Source: Bacteroidales bacterium
GTDB taxonomy: Bacteria; Bacteroidota; Bacteroidia; Bacteroidales; P3
Direction of reading: 5' to 3'
Assembly: GCA_030523765.1 (NCBI GenBank)
Contig: JAUNHX010000010.1
Span: 1-64,000, forward strand
DNA: 64,000 bases
This document shows, piece by piece, positions 9,129-18,085 of this stretch (positions within the stretch are counted from its first letter, which is position 1; each line of letters opens with the position of its first letter). Made by a program: the position numbers and the translations under genes. The notes beneath the pieces were generated by a model. The model saw only the letters and a list, made by a program, of their open reading frames with translations, was not told the DNA's origin and searched no databases.

Positions 9129-9911
9129 ATGGAAAACGAAAACACTGAATTCAACCAACCTAACGAACGTGAGGATGAGAACTTTAATAAAGTACCCGAA
9201 GTACAAAACTCCACCTCTAACGAAGACGCTACCGAGACTTGCTCAATGAGTCCTAAGGCTAAACGTTGTCATGGATGGATGAGCCTTATCAACGTGCTGA
9301 TGCTCATTGGTTTAATTGTCCTTTATATCCTTTTCTTTACTTCGAAGGGCGACACCAAACACAATCCTAATGCTACTGCACCTATCACTGGCGACGGTCA
9401 ATTGAAAATTGCATATGTGAATACCGACACCTTGATGGCAAAATATCAGTATGCTATCGATCTGAATGATCAACTTAAAGCATATCAGCAGCAACAAGAG
9501 AATAGCTATAAACAGCAAATGACCCAGTTCCAAAACGATTATCAAAAATATCTGAAAGAGGGTCCTGATATGACTCTTTCTCAGCAACGAGCCAAGGAGG
9601 AAGAGTTGCAAAAACGAATGCAGCGTCTTCAGAGTCTTGAAGGTGAACTGGCCTTGAAGATCCAAGAAAAGACCCTCAAGGAGAGTGAGACCATGACCCG
9701 TGCTGTCTATGCCTTTATCCGTGAATATAACAAGGACAATCAGCAGTTCGATCTTATCTTGGCTAAGAGTTTTTCCTCTAGTCCTATCCTTTACGGAAAT
9801 GAAGGAATGGATATAACCAATGAAATTGTTGAAGGATTGAATAAAGAGTATACTGGTTTGAAAGATAATAAAACCGAAAAGGACGATAGCACTAGCGATC
9901 AGTCGAAATAG
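9129..9911 (+). CDS. Membrane-anchored OmpH/Skp-like protein
   Basis: 260 residues: an acidic Asn/Glu-rich cytoplasmic N-terminus (1-45), one membrane helix (about 51-70), then a periplasmic part. The latter starts KIAYVNTDTLMAKYQYA, the OmpH/Skp opening, and continues as a long Gln/Lys/Glu coiled coil (about 115-205). SSPILYGNEGMDIT and a short charged tail close it. Skp proteins are periplasmic chaperones for outer-membrane proteins. Here a membrane anchor replaces the cleaved signal peptide, so a tethered chaperone is plausible but inferred. Confidence 0.82.
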   Translation: MENENTEFNQPNEREDENFNKVPEVQNSTSNEDATETCSMSPKAKRCHGWMSLINVLMLIGLIVLYILFFTSKGDTKHNPNATAPITGDGQLKIAYVNTDTLMAKYQYAIDLNDQLKAYQQQQENSYKQQMTQFQNDYQKYLKEGPDMTLSQQRAKEEELQKRMQRLQSLEGELALKIQEKTLKESETMTRAVYAFIREYNKDNQQFDLILAKSFSSSPILYGNEGMDITNEIVEGLNKEYTGLKDNKTEKDDSTSDQSK

Positions 9912-9937
9912 ACTGCTAAATAAACAGTCTATCTTTT
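9908..9937 (+). terminator. Hairpin overlapping the stop codon of the OmpH-like gene
   Basis: Perfect 8-bp stem ATAGACTG/CAGTCTAT (9908-9915 with 9925-9932) with a 9-base loop, followed by CTTTT. The stop codon lies in the left arm. Confidence 0.65.
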
Positions 9938-9960
9938 GACCGATTCAATCTAATTTATTT

Positions 9961-9999
9961 AAAGGCCTAGAGTAGAATGTAAAACTCTAGGCCTTTCAT
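9961..9999. terminator. Bidirectional terminator between convergent genes
   Basis: Perfect 13-bp stem AAAGGCCTAGAGT/ACTCTAGGCCTTT with an 11-base loop. A-rich and T-rich flanks make it usable from both sides. It lies between the convergent OmpH-like and EnvC-like genes. Confidence 0.85.
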
Positions 10000-10167
10000 A
10001 TTTGGGTGTAGTTTATTTGACTGGATATATGCTTTGGGTGTAGATTGGGCAGATGCGAGTGGGGTGGATGCTACTGAAGCAGTGATTTTTTTTAAGTTCT
10101 TTGTAACATGTGCTATGACAACATATAGGTATCAACCACAACGTTAGGATAAAACCTTATCATTGTG

Positions 10168-11421
10168 TTATCCTCGAAGCCAACTGCGAGGATTCTGTGC
10201 GGTGGTTCCCTTCCATATTTGGAAGCTAAACTCTCCTTGACCATCAACGGTAGCAACTGTACCTATTACCTGCTTGGTGGAGACGGAAGATCCTTGTTTG
10301 ACATTGACAGTGGCGAGGTTGGCATAGACTGTCATAAACTCTCCGTGACGTACTATAATGCCTTTATTACCGTTAGGACAGGTGAAAACGCGACTTACTG
10401 TGCCGTTAAAGATACAATAGACGGAGGCTCCAGGAGCGGTGGCGAGGTCGATGCCGTTATTCATATTTTCACCACCAGAGGAGTGGGTATAACGTCCATA
10501 TTCTCGCAGAACTTTCTTATAGTATACAGGCCAAGAAAAACGTCCTTTATTGTTGGCAAAGTTTGTGGAGAGAGCTGTTTCTTGCGAAGATGGAGCGGAG
10601 GGATTATTGCTTGAAGTAGATGTAGTTGTCTTAGATGTTGAAGTTTTGCTATTCGAAGCTGAAGCAACAGATGCTTTGCGAACTTCTTCAGCGATAATTT
10701 TCCGAATTTGGCTGTCGAGCTCGCGTTTCTGTTTCTCTTTCTTTGATAGTTGTGCGGTCAGGTTCTTTTCTTTCTGTTTGGAGGCGTTAACCGATTGCTG
10801 TTTTTGACGTTGCTCTGCGGTGAGTTGTTGCTTGTTTTTCTGCTCTTGGGCTAGGAGGCTGTTTTTTTCATCTTTTTGCCGCTGCAGCTGGAGCGAGACG
10901 GTGTTAAATTCCTGCTCTCGCTCCGAGATGTAGTGTGCTTGCTGTTTCCGATAGCGGCTATACTCTTTGAAGTATTTGAGACGCAGATAGGACTTGTTGT
11001 AATCGGGGGTATCGAACAACAAGACCGTCTTGTCAATATTGTTATATTCGCGATAAAGGACCCTAATGGTTTTAGCGTACTCGTTCTTGAGACTGTCGAT
11101 GCGAGTGCGCATCACATTGATGCTGTCTTGCGTATGAGCTATCTCTTTGTCGAGCATGCCCATTTGAGCATTGATGTTTTTGATGAGTTTGGTGCGTTCG
11201 TTGATCTTTCTGTTGAGGGCGTTCAGTTGCTGTTGTGTAAGTTTTGTGTTCTTTTTAGCACTACTTAACTGCTTGTTGAGATTGCGTATCTCAGCTTCAA
11301 TGTTGGATTTTTGTTTTTCCAACTGCTCTTTCGACTGAGCGGAGACAGTAAACGATGCTGCTACAAAAAAGAGTAGAAAGCAGATGGATCGTACTATATA
11401 TATTGCACTTTTAGAACACAT
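10168..11421 (-). CDS. EnvC-like murein hydrolase activator (degenerate M23/LytM domain)
   Basis: 417 residues: signal peptide (to VSAQ, about residue 29), a long two-part coiled coil (about 30-260), a Ser/Thr-rich linker (about 262-285) and a C-terminal LytM/M23 domain (300-417). The domain lacks zinc ligands: the usual HxxxD start is NNGID, and the final HxH region reads VRHGEFMTVYANL with Asn at the last His position. Loss of these residues is typical of EnvC-type proteins, which activate amidases during septal peptidoglycan splitting instead of cutting it themselves. The activator role is inferred from family and architecture. Confidence 0.88.
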   Translation of the reverse strand: MCSKSAIYIVRSICFLLFFVAASFTVSAQSKEQLEKQKSNIEAEIRNLNKQLSSAKKNTKLTQQQLNALNRKINERTKLIKNINAQMGMLDKEIAHTQDSINVMRTRIDSLKNEYAKTIRVLYREYNNIDKTVLLFDTPDYNKSYLRLKYFKEYSRYRKQQAHYISEREQEFNTVSLQLQRQKDEKNSLLAQEQKNKQQLTAEQRQKQQSVNASKQKEKNLTAQLSKKEKQKRELDSQIRKIIAEEVRKASVASASNSKTSTSKTTTSTSSNNPSAPSSQETALSTNFANNKGRFSWPVYYKKVLREYGRYTHSSGGENMNNGIDLATAPGASVYCIFNGTVSRVFTCPNGNKGIIVRHGEFMTVYANLATVNVKQGSSVSTKQVIGTVATVDGQGEFSFQIWKGTTAQNPRSWLRG

Positions 11422-11622
11422 TACTTAAAACAATAAAAACGTTATCAAAATACAAAAATACTAATAAATAGTATATCTCTCCCACCTAGATCAGAAAAAC
11501 TTATGCAATTGTGGTTGTTGATAACTCTAGTTGCTTTCGATGAATTGTTGGTGCTAGACATGTATTGCCCAACGTTTAAGATTTACAATGATGGTATATG
11601 TATTACACCCCCAAGAGGACTA

Positions 11623-12387
11623 TTATACTTTGATATTCTTATTATACAGATGAAGTGATATTGACGGTGGCTCATAGACAGAGGTCAAAGAAGAATGGCC
11701 ATTTATGTGAGTTGAATAGGGTTCAGTAGTGATACTTGGTTTGCTCTTCGTGATATTGCTTGTTGTCGCCTTTATAGTTTGGCTATCAGAGGTCGTTGTA
11801 ATGTTGTTTGAAGAGCTCTTTGCATCGTTGCTTGTTGGGGTCTCTATGTTGTTGCTATGAGTTGTAACTGTAGTGGTTACGCATTTCTCTGCTACGACGA
11901 CGATTATTTTATTGCCACCTTTTTTTGCTTTGAGGGTGATAGCATCGGGCCAGGAGCCAGTAAGGTATACCTCCCGATATCCACTCATGGCTGCAATCAT
12001 GATACTATTTGGATTATCAGCAGCATATTTGCATATTGCTTGCTCTACATCTGTAATGGTTACCTCTTGTCCGCCCACATATAACTCTGCTAGGGGTTTC
12101 AGCGCAGCGTACAGTCCTGTCTTGTTCAGCTTGAAGTAACGATTTGAAGAAGAGCCGCTATCCTCAGGCGATACTGTCTGCTTGATTGTCCGAAGATGGT
12201 ACTTTAGGTGCATCTGTACCATCTTAAAGATGGCCTGTCTTATTCGAGCTGCTGGATTGTTGTACGAACTTTCAGGTATGATAGGTACAGCACGCGCATA
12301 CATCTTGCCGTTACGCACATAATAGATGATACCATCAATAGTACCAGAGGCTAAACAGCCGGGTCCGATTTGTCTTATAATTGCCAT
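11623..12387 (-). CDS. Hypothetical protein with Ser/Thr-rich tail
   Basis: 254 residues, no signal peptide. The first 160 residues are ordered (MAIIRQIGPGCLASGTIDG, NNPAARIRQAIFKMVQMHLKYH). They resemble small Bacteroidota proteins opening with MAII and a glycine-rich strand, possibly the DUF6266-like group; I am not sure. Residues 170-245 are almost entirely Thr, Ser, Asn and Lys, a low-complexity tail odd for a protein without an export signal. A promoter box lies about 210 bases upstream, giving a long leader. It stands alone between EnvC and ygiQ. Confidence 0.7.
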   Translation of the reverse strand: MAIIRQIGPGCLASGTIDGIIYYVRNGKMYARAVPIIPESSYNNPAARIRQAIFKMVQMHLKYHLRTIKQTVSPEDSGSSSNRYFKLNKTGLYAALKPLAELYVGGQEVTITDVEQAICKYAADNPNSIMIAAMSGYREVYLTGSWPDAITLKAKKGGNKIIVVVAEKCVTTTVTTHSNNIETPTSNDAKSSSNNITTTSDSQTIKATTSNITKSKPSITTEPYSTHINGHSSLTSVYEPPSISLHLYNKNIKV

Positions 12388-12599
12388 ATTATTATAGATT
12401 AAAGTTTTCTAGATGGGGCCGACGAGGCCAATTGTTTACGATTTAAAGTAAAAAAATAGACAGTAGCCTATAAACTATAAACTGTAAACAGTAAACAAAA
12501 AATCATAAACCCTCAAGAGTTTCTCTCGAATGTTTAAAACGTTGATTGGGTGGAAATTATTTTGAATTTAACAGCAGTTTTCGCTGCTATTTGATTTTG

Positions 12600-12631
12600 C
12601 AAATATAAGGTGAGAAGGGGGGCGAAAACAA
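12600..12631 (-). promoter_or_regulatory. Promoter of the Ser/Thr-tail protein gene
   Basis: On the minus strand TTG (12629-12631), 21 bases, then TATATTTG (12600-12607) followed by CA. It predicts an unusually long, roughly 205-base leader. Confidence 0.55.
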
Positions 12632-12786
12632 GATAAAAATTCTTAAAAAGTCATTTCGTGTTGATTATTATTTGAAATTCAGTTGTTTATGTAGATGAAA
12701 ATTTTTTATGTCTTTTTGTTATTTAGAGGTGTTTGTTGTGGGTGCATTGCCTTTTTATTCGCCTCTTAATCGGCATGCTGCTACCT

Positions 12787-12896
12787 ATCACCCTTACTAT
12801 AGCCATACTATAGCCTTACTTCAGCCTTACTCATGAGTATGGCTAGAGTAAGGGTGATGCGAGAGTGTAGTAAGGGTGATACGAAGTAAGGGTGAG
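12787..12896. repeat. Intergenic hairpin with iterated TAAGGGTGAT motif
   Basis: A 23-bp inverted repeat with one mismatch: atcaccctta...ccatact at 12787-12809 against agtatggct...agggtgat at 12836-12858, with a 26-base loop. The loop holds two more TAGCCTTACT-like pieces. Two further direct copies of TAAGGGTGA follow, near 12870 and 12887. It lies just after the ygiQ stop (minus strand). No T-run follows, so it is not a simple terminator. Confidence 0.8.
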
Positions 12897-12957
12897 AGAA
12901 GAGAGGTGGAAAAGAGAAAAAAGTGTTGGGAGGCGGGTAATTGTTTCTGCTGTCGTT

Positions 12958-14754
12958 CTATCGAATACCTAGTTGGTTGAGGAATTGGCCATTGTGGCTC
13001 TTCAGCAAAGCCTGCTTGATTTGGGGATGGAGTTCACGTTTATAATAGAAGAAGAGGAGATTCTGTTCCCGTTTTTCGTTGGGATGTACGGCTACATAGA
13101 TGGGTTCCATTGTGGCCGGATTATAGCCTGTATAATACATCTCGGTGGCGAGGGTCATAGGGGTGGGTGTGAAATCCTGTACTTGTTCGAGACGATAGCC
13201 CAGTTGTTTCATCTGCACTGCTAATTCGGCCATATCGCGTAATTTGCATCCTGGATGAGAACTGATGAAATAGGGAATGAGTTGGTAGCGGAGACCTGCC
13301 TGACGGCATATGGTATCAAAATCTTTCTTGGTGCGTAGGAATAGGTCGAAATGGGGTTTACGCATGGCATCAAGTACCGTAGAGGAGGTGTGTTCGGGTG
13401 CCACCTTGAGTCGGCCGCTTACATGATGAAGTACCACCTGACGGAAATAGTCGAATCCTCCATTCTGAGGGGTAAAGAGGTCATATCTAATACCACTACC
13501 AATAAAAAGATGGTTCACTTTTGGATGGTTAGCCACCCGTTGATAAAGTTTCGCGAGATGTGTGTGATCGCTGTTGAGGTTAGGACAATGGGTGGGGTGG
13601 ATGCAACTATAACGGGTGCAGTGAATACAAAGGTCGCGGTTACGTCCTTGCATGCGATACATATTGGCCGAAGGACCACCCAAATCGCTTAAGGTGCCAT
13701 GAAAATCAGGTTGTTGTACAATGAGATCAACCTCTCGGAGGATCGATTTTTCGCTGCGGCTCACAATCTGTTTTCCTTGATGAGCTGAGATGGTACAGAA
13801 TGAACAACCACCAAAACAGCCGCGGTGACTATTCACTGAGAATTTAATCATTTCGAAAGCAGGAATGGTTCCCCGTTTCTTATATTTAGGATGTGGCTGC
13901 CTCATGTAGGGAAGGTCGAACGAATGATCGATATCTGCCTCAGAAAAAGGGGTGTCAGGAGGATTAACTACTACAAGGCAGTTGTCGTATGGCTGTACTA
14001 AGGTGTTACACTCTATCTTATTGCTTTCTAACTCGATAATGTGATAATTCTCGGCATGCAATCGTTTAGACTGCTGGCATTCGGCAAATGAATGTAGAAT
14101 CTTGGTATGTGGCAGACTACGATAATAATCAAGACGATCAAGGCTTGTTCGATAGGCATGTTGAGGTAGTTGTTTCAACTCCTCGATTGAGGCTCCAGAG
14201 TCGAGCATCTGTGCTATCTTTACTATTAGTTTCTCGCCCATACCATAAGTGAGTAAATCGGCAGGGGTATCAATAAGAATTGAAGGGAAGAGGCGATCGT
14301 CCCAATAATCGTAATGGGCCAACCGCCTCATAGAAGCTTCAATTCCGCCTATAACGACAGGTACTGAGGGGTATAACTGTTTTAGGATTCGACTGTAGAC
14401 ATAGGTAGCTCGATCGGGGCGAAATCCAAACTGCCCGCCAGGTGTATAGGCATCATCGTGTCTAAGTCGGCGGGCAGCAGTATAATGGTTGACCATCGAG
14501 TCCATACAGCCAGAGGTTACAGCGAAGAAAAGGCGCGGAGCTCCGAACTTTCGGAAATCACGTAAATCGTCACGCCAGTTAGGCTGTGGGATGATGGCCA
14601 CACGGAATCCAGCATCCTCCAAGCAACGTCCTAAGACGGCAGTTCCAAAGCAGGGGTGATCCACATAGGCATCGCCACTCACTATGACTACATCTACCTC
14701 GGACCATCCGAGGCGTTTTACTTCGTCGAGGGTTATAGGGAGGAAGCCGTTCAA
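12958..14754 (-). CDS. ygiQ: YgiQ family radical SAM protein
   Basis: 598 residues. N-terminal UPF0313/B12-binding-like part (MNGFLPITLDEVKRLGWSEV, DAYVDHPCFG). The radical SAM cluster motif CxxxCxxC is in HRGCFGGCSFCTIS, near residues 310-320. It is followed by SLRE-like and DLGGPSANMYRM segments typical of YgiQ, and FTPTPMTLATEMYYTG near the C-terminus. Substrate and product are unknown for the family. It starts 9 bases after the pgk stop, so pgk and ygiQ are probably co-transcribed. Confidence 0.95.
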   Translation of the reverse strand: MNGFLPITLDEVKRLGWSEVDVVIVSGDAYVDHPCFGTAVLGRCLEDAGFRVAIIPQPNWRDDLRDFRKFGAPRLFFAVTSGCMDSMVNHYTAARRLRHDDAYTPGGQFGFRPDRATYVYSRILKQLYPSVPVVIGGIEASMRRLAHYDYWDDRLFPSILIDTPADLLTYGMGEKLIVKIAQMLDSGASIEELKQLPQHAYRTSLDRLDYYRSLPHTKILHSFAECQQSKRLHAENYHIIELESNKIECNTLVQPYDNCLVVVNPPDTPFSEADIDHSFDLPYMRQPHPKYKKRGTIPAFEMIKFSVNSHRGCFGGCSFCTISAHQGKQIVSRSEKSILREVDLIVQQPDFHGTLSDLGGPSANMYRMQGRNRDLCIHCTRYSCIHPTHCPNLNSDHTHLAKLYQRVANHPKVNHLFIGSGIRYDLFTPQNGGFDYFRQVVLHHVSGRLKVAPEHTSSTVLDAMRKPHFDLFLRTKKDFDTICRQAGLRYQLIPYFISSHPGCKLRDMAELAVQMKQLGYRLEQVQDFTPTPMTLATEMYYTGYNPATMEPIYVAVHPNEKREQNLLFFYYKRELHPQIKQALLKSHNGQFLNQLGIR

Positions 14755-14763
14755 TGTGCGTTG

Positions 14764-15957
14764 TTACTTTTCAAGGATCGCAGCGATTCCAGGAAGGGTT
14801 TTGCCTTCAAGATACTCGAGCATGGCTCCACCACCTGTAGATACGTAGCTCATTTGGTCAGCTAGGTTGAGCTGTTTGACAGCAGCGACAGAGTCACCAC
14901 CACCTACAGCTGCGAAGGTGCCATTGGCACAGGCTTCGGCCACACTTTTAGCAATGGCTTGGGTTCCTTTGCTGAAGGCAGGAATCTCGAATACGCCAGC
15001 AGGTCCGTTCCACAGAATGGTCTTAGACGATTTGATAACTTCGTCGAGCATCTTGCAGCTTTCGGGTCCGATATCCATTGATTCCCACTCGTCGGGAACC
15101 TCGTTGGAGGGTACTAGTTTCGTGTTGGCATTATTGCTAAAATCGTCTGCAATTAGGCTGTCGGAAGGAAGATAGTACTTCACACCCTTTGCTTCCATAC
15201 GATGCATCAACTCGAGGGCTAAATCCATTTTGTCGTCTTCGCATATCGACTTGCCAATCTTGCCACCCAATGCTTTAGTAAAGGTGTAACGCATACCACC
15301 AATGATGACCATATTGTCAACTTTGTCGAGAAGATTTTCAAGGATACCAATCTTGCTACTTACCTTCGAACCACCGATGATAGCAGTGAAGGGACGTTGC
15401 GGATTCTGCATCAGTTTCTCGAGGTTGCGTACTTCGTTTTCCATCAAGAACCCGAAATATTTATCGTTGGGGAAGAAGCGGGCTATAACGGCTGTAGAAC
15501 TGTGCTCACGATGGGCGGCACCAAAAGCGTCATTGATATAGCAGTCGCCTAGTTTGGAGAGCTGTTCTGCTAAAGCCACATCACCTTTGGTCTCGCCAGG
15601 ATAGAAGCGAATATTCTCAAGTAGCATGACTTCACCGTTTTTCAAAGCAGCAGCCATTGCAGTTACCTTATCGCCCAATAGCTCTTGGGTGAAGGCGACA
15701 GGACGGTTAATCATTTCACTGAGATGTTTAGCCACAGGAGCTAGCGATAGGTTGGGATCGAAACCATTTTTAGGACGGCCAAAGTGGGCCATGATGATGA
15801 TAGCGGCACCGTCGGCTAAGAGTTTCTGAATAGTGGGAAGCGACTCCCGCATACGGGTGTCATCGGTAATGTTTTTATTGTCATCGACAGGCACATTGAA
15901 GTCTACGCGGAGAAGGACTTTCTTGCCTGCAAAGTTAACTTCGGTAATTGATTTCAT
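14764..15957 (-). CDS. pgk: Phosphoglycerate kinase
   Basis: 397 residues from the ATG at 15957; a TTG two codons earlier is less likely. It catalyses 1,3-bisphosphoglycerate + ADP to 3-phosphoglycerate + ATP in glycolysis. Visible signatures are KKVLLRVDFNVPVDD (substrate arginine/aspartate region), MLLENIRFYPGE, GGSKVSSKI, WNGPAGVFE and AAVGGGDSVAAV (nucleotide-binding C-domain). Length is normal. It lies 56 bases after atpB and directly before ygiQ. Confidence 0.97.
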   Translation of the reverse strand: MKSITEVNFAGKKVLLRVDFNVPVDDNKNITDDTRMRESLPTIQKLLADGAAIIIMAHFGRPKNGFDPNLSLAPVAKHLSEMINRPVAFTQELLGDKVTAMAAALKNGEVMLLENIRFYPGETKGDVALAEQLSKLGDCYINDAFGAAHREHSSTAVIARFFPNDKYFGFLMENEVRNLEKLMQNPQRPFTAIIGGSKVSSKIGILENLLDKVDNMVIIGGMRYTFTKALGGKIGKSICEDDKMDLALELMHRMEAKGVKYYLPSDSLIADDFSNNANTKLVPSNEVPDEWESMDIGPESCKMLDEVIKSSKTILWNGPAGVFEIPAFSKGTQAIAKSVAEACANGTFAAVGGGDSVAAVKQLNLADQMSYVSTGGGAMLEYLEGKTLPGIAAILEK

Positions 15958-16013
15958 AAGCAAGGTATTTTAATGTTAATTATTTCTATCTAGCAATCCT
16001 ATGCCCCCTATGG

Positions 16014-17165
16014 CTAGGCCTCTTCATGATCGGCAACAGCCATACCAATATAAACGGCACTTAGCATAGTGAATACAAAGGCTTGAATATATGCCACAAG
16101 ACATTCGAGGGCATCGATGAAGACGGTGAAGAGTACCGAGATAACCGATACACCACCACCTACAACAGTTCCAAACAGGTTACTTAGGATGAAGATGATT
16201 ACCACCATTCCTAAAACCATGATATGACCTGCAGTCATGTTGGCGAAGAGTCGGACCATCAGCACGAAGGGCTTAGTGAACATACCAATGACTTCAACCA
16301 AAGGCATGAGGGGGAATATCTTCAGCCATGCAGGTACACCAGGTGTGTTGAATATGTCTTTCCAATAGTGCTTGTTGCCGTTAAGGTTGGTGATAAAGAA
16401 AGTGATAAGAGCCAATACCATGGTAACGGCGAGAGATCCTGTTACGTTAGCACCACCAGGGAAGCAAGGAATTAGTCCTAAAATATTACATCCGAAGATG
16501 AAGAAGAAGAGGGTGAGTAGGTAGGGAGTAAAACGTTCGTATTGGGGACCAATCATTGGCTTGCATATCTCGTCGCGAACATAAACCACGAGCATCTCAA
16601 CAAGTGATTGTACTCCGTGAGGAGTCCCCGATCCCTTTTTCTTATATTTGTTGGCAGTGGCCAATACAAGCCAAAGTAACAGTCCTACAGCGATAATAAT
16701 GCCTGCAGCCGTTTTGGTGATAGAAAAATCGAGGGGTTTCTTCACTGTTCCGTCAGCTAGGAGAATAGGAGTCCCTAATGCGTCGACGCAAACTACCGTC
16801 TCCTTCTCTAGTCCGCCGCCCATCAAAGCATAACCTTTATAGGCGGTATGTCCATGCTCGAAACGAGAGGACCAAAAAAGATCAAGATGCCCCTCATTCC
16901 ATAAAATAATCGGCAAAGGAATAGCTACAGAGTGCTCTTTACCATCCTTCTTACTATAATAATCGAAAAGATGCCAAGAGTGGGCATCGGCTACGTGACC
17001 GATGATAATAGAGCCAGGATCGAGAGATTCGTCTGCTTGTTCGTTGGTATTTATAGTAGTGGATGCATTGTTGAACTCAGCAAGAGTCGATAATGAATCC
17101 TGTGCAATAGCGACCGAGGTACATGCCACAAGGGACAGAATGAGGGTTATAATCTTTAAGCGCAT
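16014..17165 (-). CDS. atpB: F0F1 ATP synthase subunit a
   Basis: 383 residues, longer than the E. coli protein because of an N-terminal export signal (ending SVAIAQ) and an extra periplasmic domain of about 130 residues, a known feature in Bacteroidota. The conserved membrane core is present, including MVRLFANMTAGHIMV, which carries the essential arginine facing the c-ring, and LVAYIQAFVFTMLSAVYI. The usual neighbours atpE, atpF, atpH and atpA are absent: pgk is downstream and a small unrelated gene upstream. Confidence 0.95.
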   Translation of the reverse strand: MRLKIITLILSLVACTSVAIAQDSLSTLAEFNNASTTINTNEQADESLDPGSIIIGHVADAHSWHLFDYYSKKDGKEHSVAIPLPIILWNEGHLDLFWSSRFEHGHTAYKGYALMGGGLEKETVVCVDALGTPILLADGTVKKPLDFSITKTAAGIIIAVGLLLWLVLATANKYKKKGSGTPHGVQSLVEMLVVYVRDEICKPMIGPQYERFTPYLLTLFFFIFGCNILGLIPCFPGGANVTGSLAVTMVLALITFFITNLNGNKHYWKDIFNTPGVPAWLKIFPLMPLVEVIGMFTKPFVLMVRLFANMTAGHIMVLGMVVIIFILSNLFGTVVGGGVSVISVLFTVFIDALECLVAYIQAFVFTMLSAVYIGMAVADHEEA

Positions 17166-17221
17166 GATTTATAACTTGTTTTATATATTCCTCCTAAGCA
17201 ATAGCTAAGGGTTAGGAACTG

Positions 17222-17254
17222 CAAAGATACAAAAAATATTTAATACAGAACAAA
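17222..17254 (-). promoter_or_regulatory. Promoter of atpB-pgk-ygiQ
   Basis: On the minus strand TTTG (17251-17254), 21 bases, then TATCTTTG (17222-17229) followed by CAG. The box ends 56 bases before the atpB ATG. Confidence 0.65.
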
Positions 17255-17298
17255 TAAAACTGAAAAAAGGTTGAACACCAAGATTGCGGTAATGGCGA

Positions 17299-17559
17299 CT
17301 ATTCATCATCGTCGTCACACACCCGAGCTGTATTGTTGAAGATATCGATCTGAAGGGAATCGAACAGACCTAGTTGATTGTCGGGCTTCCCTTTTTCTTT
17401 CTGCACTATATAGTCTGCAAGTTCGCGACGTAACACCTGACGAATAGCTACTGCAGGTGCTTGATGATGAGCATCTGCATAGCGTCGTAGAGCATCAATG
17501 TCGGATTCTGAGAGAGTTACATATACTTTCTTTCCCCAGTTATTCTTTTTTTTCTTCAT
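17299..17559 (-). CDS. Small ribbon-helix-helix-like protein
   Basis: 86 residues from ATG 17559. A TTG four codons upstream is possible but lies inside a palindrome near the promoter. A basic start (MKKKKNNWGKKV) leads into VYVTLSESDIDALRRYADAHH and AIRQVLRRELADYI. This strand-helix-helix pattern is like CopG/Arc-type DNA-binding proteins. The tail is acidic (DDDDE). No toxin gene is adjacent, so an antitoxin role is unsupported. Two palindromes over its promoter suggest self-regulation (inferred). Confidence 0.65.
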   Translation of the reverse strand: MKKKKNNWGKKVYVTLSESDIDALRRYADAHHQAPAVAIRQVLRRELADYIVQKEKGKPDNQLGLFDSLQIDIFNNTARVCDDDDE

Positions 17560-17562
17560 AAG

Positions 17563-17612
17563 TTTTTGCAAAAAAACTTTTGCAAAAATACACTTTTATT
17601 TCAAAATACAAG
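17563..17612 (-). promoter_or_regulatory. Promoter with two palindromes before the RHH-like gene
   Basis: Minus strand CTTG (17609-17612), 18 bases, TATTTTTG (17583-17590). Palindrome TTTTTGCAAAAA at 17563-17574 and TTTTGCAAAA at 17578-17587 have centres 14 bases apart. The second overlaps the -7 box and the first covers the early transcribed region. Confidence 0.6.
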
Positions 17613-18085
17613 AAAATATGATTGTTTGATTATTCTCTTCATGAATAGGGCTTTTCATCGTATGTGTGGTTCTGTCTGCCTTCTGCACAATGGTTTTAAT
17701 CAATCCTCCAAATACTACATGCTATCTCTGAATCTACACTATACAACGAGTTATTTATTCTAGTGATGGTAGTTTTCTTTTTATCGAAGTAATAAATAAA
17801 CTGTTTATGGGGGAACGAGAATTCTTAGGTGCTACCTTTTTTTACTTTCATACAACTATGATTTAAACTGTTGATATTTAATGGTGTACATTTGTGAATT
17901 CCTTTGGTATTTTTTGGATAAGTAACTGATTTATTGGTTTAGTTTTTATAGATAATACAAATCTCTTGTTTTTTTTGATTTATATAATAGTTTATGTGAT
18001 GTATAATCCTAGATGATACAAGGTATAAGTTTTAACTATGATAAATAATAGTATTCTTTAGTTGATTTGTGTATCTCTTCAATAA
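17613..18085. other. AT-rich intergenic region without visible features
   Basis: About 470 bases upstream of the RHH-like gene and downstream of the DUF2723 gene. I see no family-like ORF, RNA gene or strong hairpin. Confidence 0.5.

Larger units (their letters stand above)
12388..12957. other. Intergenic region with long leader and hairpin repeat
   Basis: 570 bases. Near 12390-12520 lies an AT-rich stretch with short near-repeats (tataaact, gtaaacagtaaac) in the leader of the gene at 11623-12387. A promoter is at 12600-12631 and a hairpin-forming repeat at 12787-12896. I found no coding sequence. Confidence 0.6.

Noticed and set aside
10165-11268. Plus-strand open frames of 149, 85 and 130 codons
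   Set aside because: Antisense to the EnvC-like gene; the LytM and coiled-coil protein on the other strand is clearly real.
12787-12896. CRISPR array
   Set aside because: Units are about 10 bases, irregularly spaced and present in both orientations; no spacers or cas genes.
15958-15963. TTG start for pgk two codons upstream
   Set aside because: ATG at 15957 gives the normal N-terminus of phosphoglycerate kinase.
17299-17559. Possible toxin-antitoxin module at the RHH-like gene
   Set aside because: No small toxin-like gene lies within either flank; only the DNA-binding-like protein is present.
17566-17763. 65-codon plus-strand frame
   Set aside because: Overlaps the promoter of the RHH-like gene, and the sequence resembles no protein family.
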